Positions 24,967 to 37,719 of a DNA stretch of 64,000 nucleotides are shown here, one piece after another. The DNA lies in the NCBI RefSeq assembly GCF_964340395.1, contig NC_135564.1:6490361-6554360 (forward strand). The letters are read 5' to 3'. The notes under the pieces are model-generated. The model worked only from the letters and a program-made list of their open reading frames with translations, was not told the origin of the DNA and did no database searches. The stretch's first letter is position 1. Each line of letters begins with the position of its first letter. The position numbers and the translations under genes are program-made. The DNA comes from Glandiceps talaboti (Eukaryota; Hemichordata; Enteropneusta; Spengelidae).

Positions 24967-27900
24967 CACACAGACACAGACACACTGTTTAATTGTATGT
25001 ACAATCCAAGTTATTGTCTTTGAACAGAAAATATGGATTGGTTGTTCTACCATATTGTATGTACAGCTCCACACATACATTACATATACCAGTACCCAGA
25101 TGTGATTCACTACTACTATGCAGGGTGTATGATACTACTGTAAATCATTATATCTAACAAATCAGATGCAAAAGATGGTGCAGTTGCACAGAGTGCAGCT
25201 TTAACCCTTAAGATGCCATAGATTTTTCATACAAAAGACTCCCTATGCCAAGAACTTTTCATGCATGACTCCCTAGGCCAAGGACTTTTTCCACAACAGT
25301 GGAGGATCTTACCTACTCTACAATTATCAACTTTTAAATTGAAAGGAATAATAAAACATACAATTCATCCTATTTTTTCATTATCCACACAATACATATA
25401 TATTGTCAAATGAATCATTTACCCAGCTTATGCAAATGAGTAAAATTGTCTGCAAATGCAGCAGCATGGGAACCCAGTAGGGAGTATCTGCATACATGCA
25501 GAACATGGTATTATAAGGTGTTATAATATTAATTACATTCATTCTTTTGAAATATATAATGTAACAACAGCAACAATAATTATACAGTCAGTATTCATAT
25601 TATGCACACAACACAACTTTTGCATGCATTGTATATTATTATTATTATTATTATTATAAGTTACATGTATTTTGAACCTATGTCAGTTATCACTGGTTTT
25701 CACTTTCACTTTCAAAATATCTGATATAATTCTTTCCAATTCTTGATAACAGTTGAGAATGAATTATTCCTGTCTAGATATTATTGCTATTACTTTCTCT
25801 CAATTCTAGTACATAGTTATATTAGCCAAAAAATAAAATAAAAATGTTTGTTTCTGATAACATGACTTCAGAAAATAGGGTAGGTACATGTACATATAGG
25901 TTGGCATTTTATTTTATTTTACATCAATTACTTTGATCCAAAGACAAGATACTCATTGGTCACAATATGTCTGTAACAGTTGATGAGAGGTGTAGAAAGA
26001 CAATTATGTGATTCAGAAGTAGACAAACACAAAATCCAGACAAGATTAATTCTTTCTGGAATGTGATTTAAACAACTTTTTGCATGTAAAAAATGTTTAG
26101 GGTTGGCAGCTTAAACTAGAGTCGGTCAGGTTATTGGAAACACACTATTTCATTTGACATTATCAGTACCTTCCTTATAGGCACTAATGTATCAGATATG
26201 ATTGTTGTAGGTATGTGTATGTGTATGACATGGTAGGCTAGAGAGTTATCTGTGGTTTTGATTCTAAGTCTACACGGAAGGAGAATACTTGTAGACTAAT
26301 CACATGGCTATTACATGTATAGCCAATGTCAGATTGGATTAAAATTGGGGTAAGTAAAGTCCTGCAGACCTATTGAAAGTATAGGTCTTAAACAAAAGAA
26401 TGATCTTATCTTAGTTCCCTATAACTCAGTTGATAAGTACATGATGTATACACTAATTCAGGTTTTAAAGACCACACCTATCCTAGGTTCTTGCATTGGT
26501 GTCAGCGGAGCTATATATGGATTACAGAGATTCAATCTTTTGCTCTTGATATGTAGTATTTTTGCTAAAGTTGGAAACCCTGGTAACAGAAAGAGGGACA
26601 AGTTGCATAGGTACCCATACAATCTATCATAATTTGGTTTGGTATGTTTTCAGTTTAGGAATATAGGACTACTGGTCACCATCCTTTGGCTACCACTTTC
26701 TGAAATTGGTAGTCCACTAGGACTTCCAAAGAAAAAAGCTAATTTCAAGCCCTGATTATGCAATAATTAATTAAATATGACATAATAAATCAATATTTCA
26801 ATTTTATATATTGATACTGTAGGTCACAAAAGTGTCATTCTGATGCTCAAGCATTTTATACTACGGAATTCTTGAACATGTTGACAAATATGTGCAATTT
26901 TGTTTTTCTTTCTAATTATTATCTGCATCTAAAAAGGACAAGCATGGAAGTATATACTTCCACGGGACAAGTAACTTTGAACTTTACAGATAACTTGGTG
27001 ACAACAGAAATAACAATACCATTATACTTTGTGACTGGTTTCGGTAATACAGAAACTAAAAAGATTGTGGTACGCGTGACTGTGAGTCATCGATGAATAC
27101 TTCTATTGAAATGAGGACCCCTAGGATCAAGCCTTGCTACTTCAATACACATCATGACCCGGGTGAACTTAAGACACTATTTTTATCGAAATATCAAATA
27201 CTTACAGAACAATCTGGTACCATGTCTACATTGTGTGTTGATTTGAATCTTAGAATGGGTAATATACATGTACTATCACCATACTGTTGACATGTGTATA
27301 TTTTTGCTATGGTCCTGATGTCAATAGTAATTTTTTAGGTGCACCCAAAAAATTATGTCGTTGAAATTATTCATGTAATTTGCCTAGTTGCTATGCTACA
27401 GAACTTAGAATTAGAATTGCAAATCGGATTATTTCATGTTTCAGTCAACAGAGTAACATATTACACGAGAAAAAGTTCTGAATTAACAATGGTGGTTCAG
27501 TTCTGCACGGTGGTTATTGAAAGTTTACTGACTTTTTTGATAATAGTGTGGTTCAGAACTGCATCCACGAGTGATAAATCAAAAGTTGAACAAGATCACA
27601 TTGAAAATAATTGGCACAGATTTGCCTTGTCTTGAAAAACTGTACAACGAACAAATTGTTCATAGAACCTCTTTTAATGCAAGTGACAGTGTGTACACCC
27701 TGCAAATGACCTTTTTCAGTTGCTCCCTTCTGGTCACCGCTACGGATCTTTAAAAGTCAAGTCTGCACGTTTTAGCAACTGTTTCCAACTGTAGTCCAAA
27801 GAAATGGTGAATTTGTTAGCCTAAATACTCAGATTTTTAACATTTGCAGCTGGTAGTGTATATTTTCTAAAGTTAAAAAAAGTACAAATGTGGGAAAGAC

Positions 27901-30900
27901 ATTCAATTTAGGTATCAAAATATAAAATATGTTACATTTCACAAAATATTGCAGCAGATATTTTAACAACAGGTATATTTTATGAATATTAAATTCTTCT
28001 ACAAGATTTATGCAATTCACTTTGATTTGCCATCTTAGCACTTAGTAATGTTTTATTTGCGGTAGTGATGGTCGATAATAATTAATCCTGTACATAAAAT
28101 CTAAAGAAATTTATAACTCAAATGTTAGTTGATATAAACTGAACATAACCATATTTTAACAACAGGTATATTTTATGAATATTAAATTCTTCTACAAGAT
28201 TTATGCAATTCACTTTGATTTGCCATCTTAGCACTTAGTAATGTTTTATTTGCGGTAGTGATGGTCGATAATAATTAATCCTGTACATAAAATCTAAAGA
28301 AATTTATAACTCAAATGTTAGTTGATATAAACTGAACATAACCATCAACACATGGATATATACATTCATTACATATTAAACAGTACATGATATAGATTGC
28401 AATGTCCCCCTACTGAGCAAAATGCCATTTAGGGTTCTGTGGAATACGTGTACTGTATTCTGTACTACTGCTACATATATGCACACACCAAGATCACTTA
28501 GATTACCTGTCTTACAAACTTGGTGTTGACTGTTATGAAACTCAAATTCATTGACTCAACAACCTAGTGTGATTATCTAGTGGTTCACAGTAATAACTTG
28601 GTGGTTCACATTTATATACTGACATTTGAACTTTGGAGTTCATCGAGGGTGAAACTGATCAGTTTGAAGACTTTATAGTTTTGTACTGCTAGTGCTACAC
28701 TTGAAATAAAGCATTGCCTTTATTTTTTTCACCCCTAAATATGATGTCTGATTTGGTTGTGATTTAATAGTTGAAAATTTGTGATATGTAATGCATTTTC
28801 AAATTAAATCTTTCCTGATCAAATATAAATGGTTGGTGTGGAACAGTCCTTGGGTATGTATGGACTACTGGACATGGTATCAAGTAGTCTAAAATAAGTT
28901 ATATTGATTTTAAGATCTTTAGGTTGTAAACATAGTTTTGAACTCTGCAATCACTTGAATTTGACCATGACCTTCAACATGAATGAAAAGAATTCAAGTC
29001 TGTTTCACTACAGATGCCAATCTGAATGTATTCTTTTTCTGGCCAAGTATTAAAAACTTATTCTTTTGTCTGGTCATACATCCATGGATATTTGATCTAA
29101 ACTGAGCTGAAAATACAACCTAGCCATTCAGGTATTTATAGTTGTCAGGCACGTAACAATTACATGGACTCTAGACATGCTGTATCACATGATCAAGGAT
29201 TAATAGTGTTTACATTCAGACAACAAAAAACAAAGATTTCACTTCGACATTTGATGTTCATTTCTTCTTCAGGTCCCGCCAGTCTTGTAAAAAACATGAC
29301 ACAACCGATTTCTCTTTCAAATGACAGTCCTTATCAATAACAATAGCTATCCAAAGAAAAGCCTGCTTTACTTTAGAATGGATATGCAAACTCCACCATG
29401 CAAAATCCCAGACAAGCAAATCACCCTATTCATGCGGTGCAATTCAATGGCTGAAAGGTCATACCAGGACAAAAAACAAAAGAATTTTGGATTGACTTAC
29501 TAATTGTACATATTCAATCGGGTGTCGATGAACGGGACAGGGTCGACATTTGCATGGCTGTGACATGATGATGGTGATGACAGATTCATAAATATACAGC
29601 TGATTGCAGTGTACGTTATTTTAGGGTCGCACTACGACCAAAGTACAACATTTAACTAAATACCGTAGTAATGGAATGGTTGCTACTGTACCTACAGTGA
29701 CACATGACGATGTTTAGATTTTGTGACCGCTTGTGGTATCGAGGTAGATTCCAAGATAACAAATCCGAGTGCAATTTTACCTACTTGCTGGTCAACTAAA
29801 GTGACCTTACCACATATATGACGTGACTTGTCTGATGCATATTGTCATGTGATCATTCACTAGTTGACCCTGTCTCATTAATATTCATGATGTGGGGTCA
29901 TCACAAGGTCACCGTAAAAGAGAGATCATTCATTTCAACACATCCTGCATGCAGTGGAACTAACAATTATGACTGTACATAGTATAATTCTGAAAAGACA
30001 AACTACAACAAGTCAAATGAAGACTGAAGGGAAATTTTGCTGACTGTTAAATTTGCATATTTTTGTAGTAGCGCCAAAACTGAGTTTAAGATAATTAAAA
30101 GTACTTTGTTCACAAATTCTATTTTTCTGTGGTTTTTATACTTACATTTCCTTTGACAGGATTCAGTTACAATGTATAATATTATAGAATCTGATGAAAA
30201 TTAACACCACAAATATAAAAAAAAAAGTTTCAATTAAATATTCAATACCACTTGTAATTGAAATCGTTAATCTTTTTAATATACAACACAGCTGCCACAT
30301 GCTGTCATGCATGGATCCCACACTTTATGGTGAATGAATGAATGAATGAATGAATGAATGAAATCTATATCACCAGATAACAAAAATAAGCTACATTTTC
30401 AAAGAACAGACATATGATACAAATACAAAAGAAATACATAATTGTTATCTGATGTGAACCATGGAAATAGTTCAGTGGAACTAGTCTTGTCCATGGCCCA
30501 CAATCACTTTGCCAAAGAAGAAACTCAAGGCCATGACAGTGAACAATCTGAGTATCCTTTGATATCTAGACCACATGGGCAGAACAACTGCATATAAATA
30601 AGTATGATGCCATAGACTTGAAAATGAAACTAGAAAGCAAATTTTTAGCGAAATTTTTGTCATTGATATAAGAGTAACATTTAAACAATCTAGTTTGATA
30701 ACATTGTAATGTCTATTACTTTATCATTAAGAGCTATACATTGCCATATTATAAGTAACCATTTATCACCTATCATACATATCTACATCAAACTTGTACA
30801 AACTATGCAAGTCTGCTCAACAATGTTCTAAAGTAGAATATCCTTCACATTCATCACAGATTGTTAATTGTTAAAGTATAGGTATCTGATCTTGTCTGCA

Positions 30901-33900
30901 AATCTTTCAATGTGTTTGTCTTTGCTTCTTCTTTTTTTAAAATAGAAAATACTTATACTGCATTGTATTGTACAAGGTATCATTTTTAAAAATGATCAAA
31001 TAGAAATATGTGCTATCTCAACAGCGTTCAGTGTGTGGGGGTGGGGTGGGGTACCACTGGCCAGGTCTGGTAGGGGTGTGTGACCAATGCTGTCAACCCC
31101 AGATCCCATTTCATATTCATTTTGACCAAAAACCAATAGACCATTTTAGACCATTTAAATATTTAGAAGACCCCATTGTAGACCAAAAGACATAATCACC
31201 GATATGAAAATGTCAACCAGTGAATTAGCTGGAGGAAATTCCAAGGGAAATTTCTGGAAATTCTGAATAGTCGAGTATTTATTATGTGGTTCCTTCCAGG
31301 ACCCCATTTTAGACCAAACAAATTCAAAAATTGTGTAAAGTAGACTCCTTATCTTTCAAAATACAGTATCCATATTAGACCAAAGGGCAAAAACCCCATC
31401 CCAAAGGACGGCACATATATGTATACTCAGTAAGCAGGAGTAAACTCCCCCCCCCTCCCCCTAGAGTTTGATTGGATTATCCTGTGATAGTCAAAACAAC
31501 TGTACTAATTGAATGTTAATTTGCAATTGAAGGAAGTAAACCAATGACAACTGCCTGTCAATTTGTGATGGATTACTACTGACTGCCCTTCACCCAGCAT
31601 GGGGTTTAGCCAAATTAATGGTAAAATGTTTGACTTTGACTAGACGTTGTGAGTGGAGATGATCGTAGTAATTGTAACTCTATCGTATTGAAACTACAGT
31701 ATGTATATGATGTCAAGGGGTTAGCTTAGTTGTCTCTATAACTACATTTGTGAATTGCATGACCTGTCTACCCTGTCCATAGTTGACTAGGTTTGAACAA
31801 CGTAACAGTAAGAATGAAGAGTGTCATACCCACCCTGCCAGACTACATCACTGGTTTCTTCTACGAGGGTTTCCTTCTGCGTACAGTGAACCCACGACTG
31901 TTGGCTCTCACTTAATCTGATTAAAATCTCATCATGGCTTAATTTTGCCTACAGCACAGATTAAATCATGTCAACAAACAATCTGATTAAAATCTGATGG
32001 GGGTCAGTATGGCACAATTTCTTTATTTACTCTATTTCCCTTATTTATTGTTGTTTGTTTTCACTTTTGTTGTTTTGGAATTGAACACCTTCTTTCCATG
32101 TCTGACGTGGAAAGAAGGTACTCACTTCCAGAAGTCACTATAATCATAGCAATAACTTGCTACGAAAATGTTAACACTTCTTTCAACAGCTTATTTCCCT
32201 CTACATTTTAGATTTTTCATTTTTTGTAATAAACCTTTGCAAGGACAGAATCTGTTGTTTATGTGTCATCTGTTATACAGATTTTGTCATCTGTTATACA
32301 GATTTAGAAATGAGAAGACTATATGTAAATATTTACAAACAATACTTGGTTGTAGAACAGTAGGTAAAAGGTGCAGGTCAAAGGTCAATAGTTGTCTGGG
32401 GCTGTAGGGTCAAAGGTCAAAGGAAAGGTGAGAAAGGAAAGGACTAAGTTAGGGAAATATTATTTTTTTGTAAAAGTAAGTGCTTCCTTTGACTTGTAAA
32501 CAAATTTTTATCAAAATTTATTTGAACCTTTCAGTACAAGGTAGCAGTAATGATAAATACATACAGGGGAATTTTTATCTATAAACATCAATAGTTTGAA
32601 ATTTTAAAAGAATATGAAAAAATTATGAAGGAAAATTCAGGTATTTGTCGTACTTTTATTCAAAGCAGTTTGAAAGGAAATGTTGAACCCTACAATATAG
32701 ATAGTTTTTATTGTGTATAAATTGCTTGTTCATCCATTTTTTAATGAATGTATTTTACGGTGTCAGTCGTTAGTAATCAGGGATCTAACTAATTTTGGAA
32801 TATATCAAAATATCTCAAAAAGTATGTCTTAACATACTCAACATGTAAATGGCTCACTACTAAAAATAGTCCGTAAAATGACAAAAAATGGCGAAAAACC
32901 TGATTTATTGTGTCTAGCTAGCCTGAAAAATCCTTTGTTGCTTCTGCTTCCAGCTATATGTACACAAATGTAGCTACAACAGGCACAGCCTTTATACTTG
33001 CTGGGTATGTCACTCTCCCAACACTAATTCCAGATACAAAGAACAGTTGCCAAGTAACAGATCCTGCAAGTAGACAGGCTTACCAGCTACAGAAGAATAC
33101 AGGAATTCATCAATTATGCTCTGTATAAGATTTAGAACCAGGAAGTTCTCAGAATTAACATACAAATTCCTACTGTGTGTGGTAACTGCATGGGTAAAGG
33201 GTGTGTGTACTGACTGGTACAGTAGTCATGTTGGTTACCCATGTCATGAACTAGCAAGTAATGGCAGCTTATGACAGTTTACACACCCACAACTGTACGA
33301 TCTAAATTTATGTTATTTGTAACATCAAATTAGTGAACAAAACTTTCCTGTCATGTTATCTTAAATTTCTTGCATGAATAAAATTGATGTCATCCTTAAA
33401 ATTAAGTTAAATACCAACAATTCCTAACATCTGCTTCCATAAATTTATCTATTAATAAATTTACATTTGGTTTTAGATAAGTATACCCCTAACACACACC
33501 ATACGTGCAAATTGTCAAGAAGCTAGCATATTAAATTCAGCATAATTCAAAGCACACAGAAGACAGGGTACAAACATTAGTTCTTAAGTTGTTGCTTGTC
33601 AAGGTCATATAGAGCTTAGCAACTAAATATTGACAAATAATGTTGTCAAGGATTATTATCAATAAATAACAAATTTGGACTATAATTTTTCACATGTCAA
33701 AAAATACTTAAGCAAGAATTTTACACACCGTACCAGGAACTTTGTACCCATTTCACACGTTCTCATTGTATGGATAGTTATTTGTTGGTAGCTAATTTAT
33801 TTCAGGATTGAATATAAATTTTAAATCTAACTTTTAAGTTCTTCCAAATCATAAATTCTCAAGTCTACCTACGTGATCTTGTAGAGTGTTAAATCCATCA

Positions 33901-36900
33901 AGTTATTCCCTCTGTCCTTCTAACAAAGACTTGCATACCCGAACAAACTACAAATAAATCATGGAGGGTGCTTCAAGCACAACTCTGAAATTCTCTACCA
34001 CAAGATATCAACCTAGCCACCCAGTTTGCGATTTTTAAAACGAAACTGAAATTATACATGTTGGAGTACAGAAGGCATCAAGTGTGGTTTTATATATTGA
34101 GGTCACCCTTTCTTAAATGTACTATAATTCTGACTCGTGAATTCTCTACCACAAGATATCAGACAGGCTACCAGTTTAGGAATGTACAAAACTAAAAGAA
34201 CACATGTTCACATGGCATAGAGTAGGGTTTTAATTGTCTACAACATCCTCAGGACAACAAACACAAGTCATTTATTGAGGTCACACTCATATATTCTGTG
34301 TACTACAAATCACTGGTATTATCCACCTCAAGATATCAGACATGGCCATCAACTTGGAAACTTTTATAACAAAACTGAAATTATAGTTAGGACAGTACAA
34401 TATATCTGTTCAGAAATAGACAATCATTGTCTAGGAATCGCCAAGGTAAATAGTGAAAACAACTAAAAAACCCAAAATTTTGAGTTTTCCTTTGTTTATA
34501 ATCCATTGATTTCATAAAGTATATGTAAGTATGCCATGACTTTAGTAAATACAAATATTGGACAATTGAGAATCTATACCTGTTAGTTCATTTATTTCAT
34601 TTGTAATGTTGTATTACATGTACTTCTATGTATGCTTCTGGTTAAAGCAGGAAGTATGACCCTAACAAAGGTCATGACCTCATGTAAGTTGAGGTCAATT
34701 TATATACAAGGACAATAAGAGTCACAGAGCACACCTCATAAATCACTGATATATTTGTGTTTCAATAATGACTCATCCTAATTGTTGGAATACCTGTTTC
34801 CTCATCATGTTTATATCCGTTCTGCCCTGTTCTGTTCTTATCATATTTGAGTACACAAACTGGATATCTACATCCAAAGTGTATTTAGTACACTCTCTCT
34901 GATCATATTGAAAATACAAATCTATCAGTGTTTTTTGCCAAGGTTGGGAATCGTGGTTACAGAAAGGGGTAAACGTAGCACTTCGAAGCAAACCACGGCC
35001 TGTTTTACGGCAACGTTCTTAACGAGCCTCCCACGTATTTCGAAATGTAGTGGTAGAAATAAGAACTCTGGTTTGCGAGAATGATGTAGCATATATGTGT
35101 AGTTTCTTATCATATACCCAGTATATCTTCCTGTACATGTAATTCAATGCATCAAACCTGTGCAATAGTTTTTCCTAGCTGGCAAACTTTGTCTAAATAT
35201 GGCAAGTGGTGTGCTCATCGATATTACTTTGCTTGAGTGATTTCATTTGGTTTTGTGAATTTCTTCACTATTTGTGTACATTTTTGCAAATAAATAATAT
35301 TTCACCACCAAGTTATGTGATTATGTGATTAAAATGATGTTTCCATGCCACTACATAGGGTATTGTATGATAAAGTATGGCTTACAACCCTCCTAAAGTC
35401 AGGCCCTTCCACTGTACAACCTCAGTCCACAAAATCCATATCTGGGCCATAAAGATTACTATAGAATGGTAACAAAGGTAGCTTTAACTACATCCTGCCA
35501 TTAGCAAAAACACTGGTAGAGAACTCTGGTAAAATGATTCAGGTAGATTTTACCTACTTACCACCCTTAGCAAAAACAGTCTAATATGCTTTCTACGACA
35601 TTGCAATTGTTGACAACAGAAAGAACATTTCTTGGCCGGAGTTTGTAAAATGTTTGTTAAAATATCTATTGACATGTTATGCTATCATAATTATGTAGAG
35701 CAATGAGGGGAAATTTTTGTATATAACACTACATTACACAGCTAGCTGTCAAGTATATATATATCCAGTAGCTTTCTTCCTTGTTTCGTTTTTGATCATG
35801 ATTTGCAGGAAAGAAATCAGTGCCAATCAATTCCATATCTTCAATACTATGGTTGACAGAATTATAATGTTGTTATTGATGCACTCACCTTGGACAGTGA
35901 TTATATCAACAGATGTTTATATTCAGTGTTATCTAAACATGAAGCCCTCCCCTGCTCCTGCTCCACAATAGTTTGGACACTCAACTGTATTTTGCAGTAA
36001 TTCTACAGCAATGGCATTAGCAATCTGGACACTCAGTCCACAAGATACTCAGATATATAGCTGGGCATACAGAGATTCAGCTGGTAATTACATGTAACAA
36101 GACATTCAGGCACATTGAAGCAGGTTTTGTTGGTTCTGGAGTCACCACATGATTAGAAGTTTAAATTAGAACTGCAATACATCTTCTGTCTGGCAGAAAC
36201 CATTTCATGTAGAGATTGTATACACTGAGTGTTCACTATGTATCGCTATGACCTCCTTTGCCAAGAAATTTTGGTAAGTTTTGGTGCCAATTCTCATTTT
36301 CCAGGATTGAATGAAAAGTAAAAGAGTCCATCTACTTCAGGTCATTTATATTTTTAAATCGAAACTCATGTGAAATAAAGCAGCCACCCCTCTACAACAA
36401 TTACGGGAGTATTTTAAGAATGCTTATCAGATTATAAATATAAGATTTGCAGTCAGACAGGAGTGTGCCAAGATTCAGTGGCAACATTAGTTTCAGAACA
36501 AAGAAGTGTCTTGAGAATTACCAAATTAAGTCTCTGTGTGGGGTGTAATTTATCTGCCCATTTTACTAATTTTAGTGTCCACTTTTCTTGTGCCACTCCT
36601 GTAAGTCCCCCCTCTTCCCTTTCAATCTTCATCCCAAACTGAATAAGTCATTGACAGAGAAGAGTTCACATACAGTATTTTTAATATACCTACTTGACTT
36701 CCCAAGATATTTTACCAAAGGGTTCCACACAAAATGTTTGATACAAAGTATGGAAATCTATGCTAATTTTACTAAGTAATTTCTTTAACCAGGGGTTTCA
36801 AAATCTTAGCAATAAAAACACAATGCAGTATTATGGGAACAGATGATTGCAACGATGCTTGATCTCTGGGTTAGGATCTAGACAGTAATAAGATCAGTAA

Positions 36901-37585
36901 TAATTATATTATTAAGTTACGCATACTGATCATGATACATGTATCATGATCTAATAATATTATTCAATTACAATAATGTTATGGTCAATATTCATTATTC
37001 CCTACTTTATCATTCCATACCGGTATACTACAATCAATCACCAATCATGATCTATATACACACAGTCTCAATATCAGTATATATGTTCTAATCTGGCTTT
37101 CCCCAGGCCCCCTTATATGGTACTGGATTCAATCAGATGACTTCTGGCAAACAATATACATGTAAATCAATTAACAAAGAATACATTCTTTTGTCATGCA
37201 AATTTCTAATGACTGACACTCTTTTTATTTGGATAGTACTATAGTTAACCATAAAAAGATACCTTTGTTGTACTAGATAAATGTAAAAGTAGTAGTACAC
37301 TGTGGTGGGCATGAAAACACAATTGCTGTTACACCTGACAATCTATCAATCTAGTAGACCATGTTTTTTATCTTTCCAATCACAAACAAATTCATCTGAG
37401 CATTTCTCTATCATTTAATTCCTTCCTTCCTTCCTCCAGCCATCCATCCATTTATCAATCCATCCATCCATCCATCACCATGTATATATCTATCAATATT
37501 TTGAATAAAATTATTATTGATATCAAATAGTTTATATTACATATCATTATTATAGATCTATTAATCTACACATACAATATATATT

Positions 37586-37664
<79 letters not shown>

Positions 37665-37687
37665 CTTGGTGAGTGTCAATCTGCTAA

Positions 37688-37719
<32 letters not shown>

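Noticed and set aside
26400-27300. Possible small plus-strand genes in STARD3 intron 1
   Set aside because: Short unlinked frames with no recognised motif; more likely the eroded upstream part of the LINE relic ending at 27835, but not provable by eye.
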